A stretch of 64,000 nucleotides of DNA from JADFDG01 sp965232985 (GTDB lineage: Bacteria > Pseudomonadota > Gammaproteobacteria > Pseudomonadales > JADFDG01), in contig CBDDRC010000019.1 in the NCBI GenBank assembly GCA_965232985.1, forward strand, positions 47,164 to 111,163, read 5' to 3'. A program made the translations under genes and the position numbers. Below the pieces are notes generated by a model that was not told the origin of the DNA, searched no databases, and saw only the letters and a list, made by a program, of their open reading frames with translations. This document shows positions 52,759-62,291 of the stretch, piece after piece. The first letter of the stretch is position 1, and every line of letters begins with the position of its first letter.

Positions 52759-55487
52759 TGAAAACGCCCTCTGTCGTACCGCAGGCCGGCGGGACTTCCT
52801 GGCACGCCCTTGATGCGGTAGCTGCGCTGGAATGCCTGGCGAGCGATGCCGAGGCGGGTCTGTCGCTGCAGGAAGTGGCGCGGCGCACGGCGGAGTATGG
52901 CCAGAACGTGTTGCCGGCTCCCAAAAGGCGTTCAGCCTTCATGGTGTTTCTGCGCCAGTTCAGGAGCCCGCTGATCTACATCCTGCTCATCGCCGCAATG
53001 CTTGCCGCCAGCATGGGGCACTGGAGCGACGCAGCAGTGATCCTCGCTGTGGTGTTCGTGAATGCCCTGACCGGCGCATACCAGGAGGGGCGCGCCGAGC
53101 GCTCGATGGCGTCGCTGCGGCGGCTCTCGTTGCTGCAGGTGCAGGTGCTTCGTGACGGTCAGGAACAGATGGTTCCGGCCAGCGAACTGGTACCTGGCGA
53201 CGTGTTGTTGCTGGCTGCCGGAGATGCTGTCGGCGCTGATGCGCGACTGATCGAGGCGGCGGCGCTCGCAGCTGCGGAAGCGGCACTTACGGGCGAGTCG
53301 GTGCCGGCGTCCAAGCATGTGCAGGCGATGCCGGAAGCAACGGGTCTGGCTGAGCGCCGCAACATGGTGTTCTCGGGCACCTACATCACGGCCGGCCGGG
53401 CGCGTGCCGTCGTAACGGCCACCGGCAGGCACACCGAGGTCGGCGGAATTGCGCGCATGACCGAAGAGGCAGAGGAATTGAAGACACCGCTGGAGTTGCG
53501 TATCGCGCAATTTGGCCGGTATCTGGTGGTGAGCGCGCTGGGGCTGTTTGCGACGATCGTGGTGCTGGGTCAATTGCGCAGCCTGCCATTTGCCGACGTG
53601 GTCATGGTCGCGATGAGCCAGATGATCTCGATGGTGCCTGAAGGCCTGCCGGCGGCCATGACCATTGCGCTGGCGGTGGGCATGCAGCGCATGGCAGCGC
53701 GCGGCGCAATCATTCGTCGGTTGTCAGCGGTGGAAACCCTGGGCTCCACCACGGTGATCTGCAGCGACAAGACCGGCACGCTGACGCGCAACGAGATGAC
53801 TGTCCGTATCCTGTGGTTGCCCGGTGCTCGGCAAATCGACATTTCCGGCGTGGGTTACGCGCCGATCGGCGTGCTGACCGAGGCGGGGGCAGACATGGAT
53901 CCCGCTGACATCGCCGTTACTGCGCTGTTGCATGCCGCTGCGTTGTGCAATGACGCCGAGCTTGTCGCCCCGAGTGATATCAACGCCGGCTGGACTGTGC
54001 GCGGCGACCCGACGGAGGCGGCGCTGCTGGTTGCTGCCGGCAAGGCCGGCATTGATGTCAGCCTGTTGCGGCAGCAGGCGCCGCGCGAGGCCGAACTACC
54101 TTTCGACGCCGACACCCGGATGATGGCGACGCGCCACCGTCTCGCCGCTGCGCCACGTCGGGTGTATATCAAGGGAGCCCCCGAAGCCGTGTTGCGGCTT
54201 TGCCAGGCCGACGGCCCGGTCGTTGTTGCTCAGGCGCGCGCTGCGGCCGAGGAGATGGCAGGGCAGGCGCTGCGTATGCTCGCCGTTGCGAGCGTGGATG
54301 ACGACATTCTCGCCGCTGCAGACGGCTTCGACGCGTTTGCCGGCCGCGCCACGCTGCTGGGCCTGATCGGGCAGATCGACCCGCCGCGCGAAGAGGTCAA
54401 GGTGGCCGTAACGGCGTGCCGAAAGGCCGGAATCCGGCCGATCATGGTGACCGGAGACCACAAGCTCACCGGTCTGGCCATCGCCCGTGCACTGGGCATT
54501 GCCCGTGATGGCGACCATGCGATCGATGGCACCGAACTCGAACGCATGGGCGAGGCCGAACTGCTCGAACGTCTGGAGCATACGGCCGTGTTTGCGCGGG
54601 TGCATCCGGCACAGAAGCTGCGCATCGTTGAGGCACTGCAATCGCGCGGCGACGTCGTGGCGATGACCGGCGATGGCGTCAACGATGCGCCGGCGCTGGC
54701 GCGTGCCGACGTCGGCGTCGCGATGGGCATCACCGGCACGGAAGTGGCCAAGAGCGCGGCCAAAATCATCATCACGGATGACAACTTCGCCACCATTGTC
54801 GCCGCCGTCGAGCAAGGTCGCGTGGTCTATGGCAATTTGAAGAAGGTCATCCTGTTTCTGTTCGTCACTTCTATCGACGAGGTGCTGGTGCTGATGCTCG
54901 CGCTGTTGCTGGGTTATCCATTGCCATTGGCAGCGGTGCAGATCCTGTGGGTGAACATCATCACCGAAAGCACATTGACGGTGAACCTGGTGATGGATCC
55001 GTCCGACGGCGACGAGATGCGGCGTCCGCCCGTGCCACGCAACGACCGGCTTGTCAGCGGAGAAATGCTGCGCCGGGTAGCACTGTTGGCGCCGGTGGCG
55101 GTGGCAGTGACCTTTGGCTGGTTTGTCTGGAGACAGGCCGGCGGCATTCCGTTCGATATCGTGCAGACTGAAACCTTTACCGTACTGGTGCTATGTCAGT
55201 GGTTCAATGTACTGAATTGTCAGTCGGCTACTCACTCGGTGCTGAAATTCGGAATTTTCCGTAACCGCTGGCTGCTGGGCGGGTTGCTCTTGAGTATCGT
55301 GCTGCAGGGATTTGTTTTGTACTGGCGACCGCTGGGCGACTGGTTTCACACCGTTCCCATTCCGCCCGCAGATCTTATACCGCTAGTCGCGGTGGCCAGT
55401 CTCGTGTTGTGGGCCGAAGAGTTGCGAAAGCTGCTCGCCAGGAAAGCTCGCCTGTGGCGGATCCGGTCACGCAGCCTGGCCAGTTGA
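52755..55487 (+). CDS. Cation-translocating P-type ATPase (P2 type)
   Basis: A 910-residue pump. TGES lies near 178, PEGLP near 295 in M4 (as in P2A/P2-type Ca2+ or Na+ pumps), the phosphorylated Asp338 in SDKTGTLTRNEMT, and GDGVNDAPAL near 638. The cargo could be Ca2+, Mg2+ or Na+/K+; PEGLP and the coupled CaCA gene favour Ca2+ or Na+. The start ATGATG at 52755 follows GGAG and overlaps the exchanger stop, so the two are coupled. Confidence 0.92.
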   Translation: MMKTPSVVPQAGGTSWHALDAVAALECLASDAEAGLSLQEVARRTAEYGQNVLPAPKRRSAFMVFLRQFRSPLIYILLIAAMLAASMGHWSDAAVILAVVFVNALTGAYQEGRAERSMASLRRLSLLQVQVLRDGQEQMVPASELVPGDVLLLAAGDAVGADARLIEAAALAAAEAALTGESVPASKHVQAMPEATGLAERRNMVFSGTYITAGRARAVVTATGRHTEVGGIARMTEEAEELKTPLELRIAQFGRYLVVSALGLFATIVVLGQLRSLPFADVVMVAMSQMISMVPEGLPAAMTIALAVGMQRMAARGAIIRRLSAVETLGSTTVICSDKTGTLTRNEMTVRILWLPGARQIDISGVGYAPIGVLTEAGADMDPADIAVTALLHAAALCNDAELVAPSDINAGWTVRGDPTEAALLVAAGKAGIDVSLLRQQAPREAELPFDADTRMMATRHRLAAAPRRVYIKGAPEAVLRLCQADGPVVVAQARAAAEEMAGQALRMLAVASVDDDILAAADGFDAFAGRATLLGLIGQIDPPREEVKVAVTACRKAGIRPIMVTGDHKLTGLAIARALGIARDGDHAIDGTELERMGEAELLERLEHTAVFARVHPAQKLRIVEALQSRGDVVAMTGDGVNDAPALARADVGVAMGITGTEVAKSAAKIIITDDNFATIVAAVEQGRVVYGNLKKVILFLFVTSIDEVLVLMLALLLGYPLPLAAVQILWVNIITESTLTVNLVMDPSDGDEMRRPPVPRNDRLVSGEMLRRVALLAPVAVAVTFGWFVWRQAGGIPFDIVQTETFTVLVLCQWFNVLNCQSATHSVLKFGIFRNRWLLGGLLLSIVLQGFVLYWRPLGDWFHTVPIPPADLIPLVAVASLVLWAEELRKLLARKARLWRIRSRSLAS

Positions 55488-55549
55488 AGCAGGCCGTCTG
55501 CCGGCTTGGAATCCGTGCTGTTGTTCTGGGGCCTGCGCTTGGCACACTG

Positions 55550-57040
55550 TCACAGCAGGCAGATAACCGCCAGCAAGCCAGTCGCCGTCATGGTCAAGGC
55601 ATAAGGCAGTGCCATCCAGAGCATTTTTCCGTATCCCAGTCGAATCAGTGGGGCGAGGCTGGACGTCAGCAGAAACAGGAACGCGGCCTGGCCGTTCGGC
55701 GTCGCGACGCTCGGAATATTCGTGCCGACGTTGACGGCGACAGCCAGCACGTCGAACTGCTCCCGCGTGAGATTTCCGGCGTCGAATGCGGCCTTGACTT
55801 CGCCGATATATACGGTCGCAACAAATACATTGTCGCTGATCGCAGAGAGCACGCCGCTGGCAAGGTACATCAACGGCACACGCGTCTGGTCATCCTGCTG
55901 CAGTACGTATGCAATCACCGGTTGGAAAAGATGCTGGTTGTGTATGACGCCAACCACCACGAAGAATGTTGCCAGCAGGGCAGTGAACGGCAGTGCTTCT
56001 TCAAATGCGTGACCAAGACGCTTCTCTTCTGTGATGCCACACAACGCAGTGGCCAGCACGATGACCCCAAGGCCGATCAGACCGACCTCCGCCAGGTGCA
56101 GGGCAAGGCCGATGAACAGGAACACGGCCGTGATTGCCTGCAGCCAGAGATGCAGGATTGCCGTGCGTGTGCGGCAGTTGGCCTCGTCGGAAAAATGACG
56201 TTCGATGACATGGCGGACGGCGGGCGGCATGTCGGTGCCGTAACCGAACCAGCGCATCTTGTCGACGGTAACGCAGGTCAGCAGCCCGACCGCGAGTACC
56301 GGCATGGACACCGGCATGGAGTGCAGGAAAAACTCGATGAAATTCCAGCCGGCGAGATTGCCGATCAGCAGGTTCTGCGGTTCACCCACCAGCGTGGCGA
56401 CACCGCCCAGCGCGGTGCCGACGGCAGAGTGCATCAGCAGTCCGCGCAGGAAAGCCCGAAATTTGTCCAGATCATGCCGGTCCAGATCCGGCGTGCCGTC
56501 GGCATCGAGATCGACACGTGCGGATGCTGCCTGCTGATATACGGCGTAGATCCCGGCGGCCACCGTGATGACCACCGCCACAACCGTCAACGCATCAAGA
56601 AATGCCGACAGCACCGCTGCCGAGGCGCAAAACAGCAGCGACAGCGTAGTGCGCGACCTGACCTTCATCAGAATGTTGCTGAACAGATACAGCAACAGGT
56701 CGCGCAGGAAATAGATGCCGGCAACCATGAATACCAGCAGCAGGATCACTGACAGGTTGGCACTGATTTCGCGGTAGACGGTTTCGCTGTCCACCAGCCC
56801 GAGCAGCAAGGCCTGCATCGCCAGCAAGCCGCCGGGCTGCAGTGGATAGCATTTCAGCGCAAGTGCCAGGGTGAGGATGAATTCGGACAGCAGCAACCAG
56901 CCGGCCACGAAGGGGCCGGCACTGAACAGCACGAGGGGGTTAATCAAGAGGAAACAGAGAACTGTTGCCTTGTACCAGTCGGGCGAATGCCCGAGAAACG
57001 AGCGGAAAAATACCGATGACCAGAGACGGACGTTGTTCAA
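55550..57040 (-). CDS. nhaB: Na+/H+ antiporter NhaB
   Basis: A 496-residue membrane antiporter. RSFLGHSPDWYKATVLCFLLINPLVLF, VGEPQNLLIGN and ISDNVFVATVYIGEVKAAF are hallmarks of NhaB. It exports Na+ in exchange for protons and so supports growth in salt. It lies 95 bp downstream of ectD on the same strand. A decayed partial copy is at 51090-51306. Confidence 0.95.
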   Translation of the reverse strand: MNNVRLWSSVFFRSFLGHSPDWYKATVLCFLLINPLVLFSAGPFVAGWLLLSEFILTLALALKCYPLQPGGLLAMQALLLGLVDSETVYREISANLSVILLLVFMVAGIYFLRDLLLYLFSNILMKVRSRTTLSLLFCASAAVLSAFLDALTVVAVVITVAAGIYAVYQQAASARVDLDADGTPDLDRHDLDKFRAFLRGLLMHSAVGTALGGVATLVGEPQNLLIGNLAGWNFIEFFLHSMPVSMPVLAVGLLTCVTVDKMRWFGYGTDMPPAVRHVIERHFSDEANCRTRTAILHLWLQAITAVFLFIGLALHLAEVGLIGLGVIVLATALCGITEEKRLGHAFEEALPFTALLATFFVVVGVIHNQHLFQPVIAYVLQQDDQTRVPLMYLASGVLSAISDNVFVATVYIGEVKAAFDAGNLTREQFDVLAVAVNVGTNIPSVATPNGQAAFLFLLTSSLAPLIRLGYGKMLWMALPYALTMTATGLLAVICLL

Positions 57041-57135
57041 GCGGAGGTTCCTTGCTTTGCGGCAGGGCCGGGAGCCTGCGCCGCTACCTGTTTACCTTAC
57101 CGGTACGCGATTAACAGGGGCAATACGAATCACTG

Positions 57136-58029
57136 CTACCGGGGACGCAATGCCTGAAAATGTTGGCGCTCGGCCACGAACGGCGGGCGTGGAGGTTGGC
57201 CGCAATAGGGGGCTTTCGGCAGGTTCTCCGTACTGTTGTAGACGAAAAACAGGTTGCTGCGCGGCCACGGGCTGATGTTGTTGCCGGAGCCGTGCAGTGT
57301 GTTGCTGTCGAAAACAATCACGGTGCCGGCATGGCCGATTGCGGTGCTGATTCCATCCTGGGCCAGCGACGCGATATGTGTTTCGTCCGGGATTCCGACG
57401 CGCTGTTCGCGCAATGAACTGCGAAAGTGGTCCGCCGGCGTGGGCTCGGGGCATGACAGAAACCAGCGATGCGAGCCAGGTACAAGCAGCAACGGGCCGT
57501 TGGCCGGCGTGTTGTCGGTCAGCAGTATCGACATGCTGAGGGTGCGCATGGACGGGATGCCATCCTCTGCATGCCAGGTTTCGAAGTCCGAGTGCCAGTT
57601 GAAGCCGCCGCCGCGAAACGCCGGCTTGTAGTTGATACGTGACTGATGAACATAGACTGCGCTGTCCAGCAGGAACTCGGCGATGTCCAACAGGCGGTTG
57701 TCGCGCAGCAGGCCGTCGATCACCTTGCTGTGTTGTTGCGGTTGGAACAGCGAACGCAGGTCGTCGCTGTTGCTCTCACGTATTGCTGAATCCAGTCCGA
57801 GAAGCTTGCGGTCAGCCTGCAGGCGGGTCGCTTCTATTTGCAGAATCTCGACATCGTGGCCCGAGAGCAGGTCGGGTAGCAGAAGGAATCCCTGGTCGCG
57901 CCACTGGCGGCACTGCAGGGGCGTCAACGGGGCGTTGGCGTGCCAGTCGTGCCAGAGGACCGGCTCTTCGCGGCGCAGCACTGCAGGCCTGCCGCCATGG
58001 CGGGTTGGATAGCGATCGTCAGCGTTCAT
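57136..58029 (-). CDS. ectD: Ectoine hydroxylase
   Basis: A 297-residue Fe(II)/2-oxoglutarate dioxygenase making 5-hydroxyectoine. The signature FNWHSDFETWHAEDGIPSMR supplies iron ligands His146 and Asp148; the third ligand is His246 (DSNTLHGSGNN). All are intact. It is the last ect gene of the operon, 15 bp after the marC-like gene. Confidence 0.96.
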   Translation of the reverse strand: MNADDRYPTRHGGRPAVLRREEPVLWHDWHANAPLTPLQCRQWRDQGFLLLPDLLSGHDVEILQIEATRLQADRKLLGLDSAIRESNSDDLRSLFQPQQHSKVIDGLLRDNRLLDIAEFLLDSAVYVHQSRINYKPAFRGGGFNWHSDFETWHAEDGIPSMRTLSMSILLTDNTPANGPLLLVPGSHRWFLSCPEPTPADHFRSSLREQRVGIPDETHIASLAQDGISTAIGHAGTVIVFDSNTLHGSGNNISPWPRSNLFFVYNSTENLPKAPYCGQPPRPPFVAERQHFQALRPR

Positions 58030-58044
58030 GTGGAAATCTCGACA

Positions 58045-58662
58045 TCATGCGGAAAAATCCCTCGCGATTATCTCGGCACCACGCAGGATCATCTCGATGG
58101 CATAGGTGCCGGTGAACAGCGCAACAATTCGGCCGGTCACTTCGATATAGCCCTGCACCAGTGATTCGTCACGCCTGCGGGCGCCATCCAGCAGGCGCTT
58201 GAACAGAACGATGGCGACGTAGGAGGCGATGAGCGCCGTCGCGACGGCGGCGAGCGCGAGTGGCCACGGTTGCTGGGCCCCGGCAAACACACTGGCGCTC
58301 ACTGTCCCGGGCCCGATCATGAACGGCATCGCAACCGCACCGGCGAGGTGTGCCGGTGCGCCGCGCGTCTCCAGCAGGGCCAGCGTTCCGGAAAAGACCG
58401 AGCGCACGCCGATCAGCAGGAAGACGATGCCGCCGAAAATCAGAAACGAGGCGAAGCGAACGTTGAAAACCTGCGTAAACAAACGGTCGCCAAGGACGGC
58501 GAAACTGCCAAACACGACGAACGACACCAAGTGTGCGCGCTGCATCACCAGCGAAAATGTTTGACGATCCAGATCCCGGATCAGCGCCATCAGGTAGACG
58601 CTCATCAGGAACGGGTTCAGCAGCAGGAACAGCAGCCATGCCGCCTTGACGAATGTCTCCAT
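58045..58662 (-). CDS. MarC-family integral membrane protein inside the ectoine operon
   Basis: A 205-residue protein with six predicted membrane segments; WLLFLLLNPFLMSVYLMAL and AVAMPFMIGPGTVSASVFAG are the MarC/UPF0056 hallmarks. The family function is unproved. It starts 3 bp after the ectC stop and ends 15 bp before ectD, so it is surely co-transcribed with the ectoine genes. A role in ectoine or hydroxyectoine release, or in osmotic response, is an inference from position alone. Confidence 0.88.
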   Translation of the reverse strand: METFVKAAWLLFLLLNPFLMSVYLMALIRDLDRQTFSLVMQRAHLVSFVVFGSFAVLGDRLFTQVFNVRFASFLIFGGIVFLLIGVRSVFSGTLALLETRGAPAHLAGAVAMPFMIGPGTVSASVFAGAQQPWPLALAAVATALIASYVAIVLFKRLLDGARRRDESLVQGYIEVTGRIVALFTGTYAIEMILRGAEIIARDFSA

Positions 58663-58665
58663 GCG

Positions 58666-59061
58666 TCAGGGCGCCGCTGCGCCGGCGGCCGGGTAGGCGC
58701 CTTCCTCGTCGTGCACTTCCTGCCCGGTCAGTGCCGGTGCAAAAACGCAGGCCAGTTCCAGCTCGCTGGTCGCGCGCAGCAGGTGGCGGTCGTGGTGGTT
58801 GAGCAGATACATCGTGCCGGGCGTGATCGGGAACACCTTGCCGTCCGGCAATGTCTCGACTTCGCCTTCACCGCGAATGCAGTACACCGCCTCGACGTGG
58901 TGCTTGTACCAGATCAGCGTTTCAGTGCCGGCATGAATGGTCGTGATATGGAACGAGAAGCCGGCGCGATCGTCTGCAAGTACCAGCCGGACACTTTCCC
59001 AGTTTTCGGCAGTGACCCGCCGTTCTGCGCGCTGGGCCTCCGCAAGGGTACGAACGATCAT
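58666..59061 (-). CDS. ectC: L-ectoine synthase
   Basis: A 131-residue cupin enzyme that cyclises N-gamma-acetyl-diaminobutyrate to ectoine. MIVRTLAEAQRAERRV, WYKHHVEAVYCIRGEGEVE and LNHHDRHLLRA contain the family metal and substrate residues. It overlaps ectB by 4 bp. Confidence 0.97.
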   Translation of the reverse strand: MIVRTLAEAQRAERRVTAENWESVRLVLADDRAGFSFHITTIHAGTETLIWYKHHVEAVYCIRGEGEVETLPDGKVFPITPGTMYLLNHHDRHLLRATSELELACVFAPALTGQEVHDEEGAYPAAGAAAP

Positions 59062-60356
59062 GGACGGAACATCCCTGCCGCGATGCGCACCGCGTGCGGA
59101 CTGCTGCGTTCTCGCTGCGCCATGACGTTGCGCATGAGGATGGCCATGCCACGCTCAAGGTCGTCGTCGGTGATGGTCAACGGGCAGAGGATCTTCAGCA
59201 CCTGATCGCGCGCGCCGCTGGTTTCCACGATCAGACCCTGGTCGAAACAGGCGCGGGTGACCGGCATCGTGAACTCCGCGCCGGTGGTATGCAGGCCGCG
59301 CATCAGTCCGCGGCCCGTTGCGGTAAAGCCGGCACAGCGGTCGGCAAGCTCCTGCAGACAGTTGCCGACATATTCGCCCTTGCGCCGCACTTCAGCGCTG
59401 AGCTGGTCGTTCTTCCAGAAGGTCTCGATGGCGCGGGCAGCCGTGACAAACGCGAGGTTGTGGCCGCGGAAGGTGCCGTTGTGCTCACCGGGTTCCCAGA
59501 CGTCGAGGCGGGGATCGATCAATACCACGGCCATGGGCAACCCGTACCCGGACAGCGATTTCGACAGGGTGATGATGTCCGGGCGAATGCCGGCTTCCTC
59601 GAAGCTGAAGAAATTTCCGGTGCGTCCGCATCCCGCCTGGATGTCGTCGACGATGAGCAGGACGCGGTGCTTGCGGCATACCCGCTGCAGACTGCGCAGC
59701 CAGCTTGCCTGCGCTGTATTGATGCCACCTTCGCCCTGCACGGTTTCGACGATCACAGCGGCTGGCAGGTCAACGCCGCTGGACGTATCGCCCAGTACCT
59801 TGTCCAGATACACGGTTGAATCAATGCCTTCTCCAAGGTAGCCGTCGTACGGCATGCGCGTTACGCCGGTAGGATCGACGCCGCCGGCACCGCGATGATG
59901 CCGGTTGCCGGTGCATGACAGTGCGCCGAGCGTGACCCCGTGAAAGGCGTTGGTGAACGCGACGATGTTGCGTCGGCCGGTGACCTTGCGCGCGACCTTG
60001 AGCGCGGCTTCCACGGCGTTGGTGCCGGTGGGGCCGGTGAACTGCATCACGTACTTGTAGCCGCGCGGCATCAGGATGTGTCGCTCGAACACTTCGAGAA
60101 AGTGCTGCTTGGCGACGGTGTGCATATCGAGGCTGTGCACGACCTGGTCCTGGCCGATGTACTCAAGCAGCGCTTCCTTCAAGGCCGGGTGGTTGTGGCC
60201 GTAGTTGAGCGAGCCCGCTCCGGCGAGGAAGTCGATGTAGCTGCGGCCCTTGCTGTCGTGCAGGTGACTGCCCTGTGCGGTGGTGAATACCACCGGAAAA
60301 GACCGGCAATAACTGCGCACCGCCGATTCGAGGCGGTCAAAGGTGGTGGTTTGCAT
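59058..60356 (-). CDS. ectB: Diaminobutyrate--2-oxoglutarate transaminase
   Basis: A 432-residue class III aminotransferase that makes 2,4-diaminobutyrate from aspartate semialdehyde, the first ectoine step. The PLP lysine is in TLSKSLSGYGLPMA (about 265); GAGSLNYGHNHP and VVFTTAQGSHLHD are typical. It follows the ectR-ectA fusion gene after 42 bp. Confidence 0.97.
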   Translation of the reverse strand: MQTTTFDRLESAVRSYCRSFPVVFTTAQGSHLHDSKGRSYIDFLAGAGSLNYGHNHPALKEALLEYIGQDQVVHSLDMHTVAKQHFLEVFERHILMPRGYKYVMQFTGPTGTNAVEAALKVARKVTGRRNIVAFTNAFHGVTLGALSCTGNRHHRGAGGVDPTGVTRMPYDGYLGEGIDSTVYLDKVLGDTSSGVDLPAAVIVETVQGEGGINTAQASWLRSLQRVCRKHRVLLIVDDIQAGCGRTGNFFSFEEAGIRPDIITLSKSLSGYGLPMAVVLIDPRLDVWEPGEHNGTFRGHNLAFVTAARAIETFWKNDQLSAEVRRKGEYVGNCLQELADRCAGFTATGRGLMRGLHTTGAEFTMPVTRACFDQGLIVETSGARDQVLKILCPLTITDDDLERGMAILMRNVMAQRERSSPHAVRIAAGMFRP

Positions 60357-60398
60357 GATGTTTCTCCCTTAATAACAGAGTGGCCTGGCTGGGCCGGT

Positions 60399-61460
60399 TC
60401 AGGCGCCTGGTCTGGCCTCCTGTTCCGGTGCCGGGTTCTGGTTGGCGGTACCGTCCGCGGAAGTGAACGGACCGACGTGCAGCAGCCATTCGGAGTCGTG
60501 GCTGCCTTTGAGGTGGCGCTGGCGATCGAACAACAACTGGCGGCTGAGTGCCGCCTGGCGCGATCGGGCCAGCGCCGCGAACAGCGCGGCGGATGCCGTG
60601 TTGTCCGGGGTCACGGTGGTTTCGAGGTAGCACACATGCGCGCAGGCGTCGCGCGCGAGCAGGTTGTCGAGCATGCGTTGTGCAAGCCCGCGTCCCCGCT
60701 GGCTCGGGTGCACGGCGACCTGCCAGATAAACAGGGTGTTGTTGCGATTCGGCAACAGGTACCCGGATATGAAGCCCACGACCTGGTTGCCGCTCGTGGC
60801 GACCACGCAGGTGTCACGGAAGTGGGTGCACTGCAGCAGGTTTGCGTACAGCGAGTTCTGGTCCAGCGGCGGGCAGATGCGGATCAGCGCCTGGACATGT
60901 GTTCCGTCATCAATCGTTGGCGCACGCAACTGGACATCATTGTCGGCGGCAGTTGCGGCGTTGATCGGAACCGGTGACCGGCGCGGGAATTGTTCGGGAA
61001 TATTGCCGAGGGTGAGCATCGGCGCCGCATCGATGTCGCCGGCCCCCATCATCGCCGCTACATGCTGCAGGGAATCCACGATCCGGTCGCGCTGAGCCGG
61101 GGTCAGTTGCTCGAACCGGGCCTGGAAGTCTGCCTGCAGGGGCGTCGGCGAACCTTCCAGTAATCGACTTCCTGCCTCCGTGAGCGCCACGTTGACCACG
61201 CGTTTGTCCTGGCTGCCACGGCTGCGGACGACGAGCTCACGCTCTTCCAGCCGGTCAAGGATGGTGGTGACGGTGGCCTGCGAAAGACTGACTTGACTGG
61301 TCAGGAACCCCAAGGTGGCGCCCGGGTGCGCCGCGATAGCACGCATCAGCACGCTTTGGGGAATGGTCAGCCCGGCGGTGCGGCTGAGGCGCTTCGAGTT
61401 CTGGTCGGTGGCCCGGATGATCCGTCGCAGGGCCACCAGCACTTGGTCCTGGTGGGGCAT
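60399..61460 (-). CDS. ectA: EctR-like MarR regulator fused to diaminobutyrate acetyltransferase EctA
   Basis: One continuous 353-residue frame. Residues 1-140 are a MarR winged-helix domain: recognition helix LSQATVTTILDRLEERELVV and wing SRGSQDKRVVNVALTEAG, as in EctR. Residues 141-175 look like a linker. Residues 176-320 are EctA, a GNAT enzyme: CPPLDQNSLYANLLQCTHF, acetyl-CoA loop HPSQRGRGLAQRML and LETTVTPDNTASAALF. It acetylates diaminobutyrate. EctR normally is a separate repressor of ectABC. No other ectA or ectR is in the window, and no stop or frameshift separates the halves. The start at 61460 has only a weak ribosome site. Confidence 0.92.
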   Translation of the reverse strand: MPHQDQVLVALRRIIRATDQNSKRLSRTAGLTIPQSVLMRAIAAHPGATLGFLTSQVSLSQATVTTILDRLEERELVVRSRGSQDKRVVNVALTEAGSRLLEGSPTPLQADFQARFEQLTPAQRDRIVDSLQHVAAMMGAGDIDAAPMLTLGNIPEQFPRRSPVPINAATAADNDVQLRAPTIDDGTHVQALIRICPPLDQNSLYANLLQCTHFRDTCVVATSGNQVVGFISGYLLPNRNNTLFIWQVAVHPSQRGRGLAQRMLDNLLARDACAHVCYLETTVTPDNTASAALFAALARSRQAALSRQLLFDRQRHLKGSHDSEWLLHVGPFTSADGTANQNPAPEQEARPGA

Positions 61461-61961
61461 AGTCGATACCTGATGCTTCGTGGACGATATAGTCTCTCAG
61501 AACATGCTTAGACGTCAAAGTATATACCCTGCGGAGGGCGGGCGGCATCGTGGGTGACAGTTGTCGGAATCCGCAAAGCTGGGCGTCAAGGACGCCCGGT
61601 TCGCTGCCGATCAGTTCGTCCGGCATGGCGCTACGACCGCGCGAGCCGTGTCCTTGACGGGGTGGCGGCAGGCGCTGATCGAAATGAAATGCTCGGTATT
61701 TGACTGGTGGTATTGGCGGGGGCTGCGGAACAGGTGCGTACGGAAATCGTCAAATCGAAAGTAACGATCATGACGATCCTGCCAGCGGCGGTTCCGGAGG
61801 ACGTGGCGCGCGAAATTCTCACGTCGTGTCGTCTTGGACGGCCGGAAGGCAGGTTGCTAAAAGGACCGGGTTTGATCGGTGCGCTGGAGCAGGGCTTGCC
61901 AGCGCGCTGAGGTGTGGCGGGCTGAATTGCAGCGGAGAAACCCTGGCGCTTCCCGAGCGTC
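61461..61961. promoter_or_regulatory. Ectoine promoter region and gap to parE, 501 bp
   Basis: On the minus strand TATACT at 61524-61519 resembles a -10 box and would give a leader of about 50 nt before ectR-ectA, but no good -35 is seen. A TTGACG at 61517-61512 has no well-placed -10. A GTCT...AGAC pair flanks this area and might be part of a MarR operator. The small ORFs in the remaining part show no family similarity and are not called. Confidence 0.35.
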
Positions 61962-62291
61962 TCAATTTGAGTCGGGTTCCTGCATCCACGTCGGGATGTC
62001 TCGCTGCCCATGAAGAACTCGCCACACGTCAATGTGGTCGGGATTCTCCACGTAGAAGATGAGGTACGGGAAGTTGGTCAGCGGCCAACTCCTCAGGCCC
62101 GGCAGATTCAATTCGTGGGCGTAGCGGCTAGACCCGGTGGCCGGGTGCCGCCCGATATGGCCATAGGCCTTCTCGAGTGCCGTGACGAAGCCCAGGCCGG
62201 CTTCCGGGGTGGCCTCGTTGAGGTACCAGTCGATGGCCGCATCAACGTCCCGATTGGCCTGTTCACGGGGTATGACAAGTTTGGCTTTCAC
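61962..62291 (-). CDS. parE: ParE/RelE-family toxin
   Basis: A 109-residue toxin-fold protein. REQANRDVDAAIDWYLNEATPEAGLGFVTALEKAYGHIGRHP and the end PYLIFYVENPDHIDVWRVLHGQRDIP are typical of ParE. ParE toxins usually poison DNA gyrase. It overlaps the antitoxin gene by 4 bp. Confidence 0.92.
   Translation of the reverse strand: MKAKLVIPREQANRDVDAAIDWYLNEATPEAGLGFVTALEKAYGHIGRHPATGSSRYAHELNLPGLRSWPLTNFPYLIFYVENPDHIDVWRVLHGQRDIPTWMQEPDSN

Noticed and set aside
55409..56752. 447-aa plus-strand ORF
   Set aside because: Antisense to nhaB, which is clearly real.
61631..62032. Small ORFs on both strands between ectR-ectA and parE
   Set aside because: No ribosome site, family similarity or consistent codon pattern; left unannotated.
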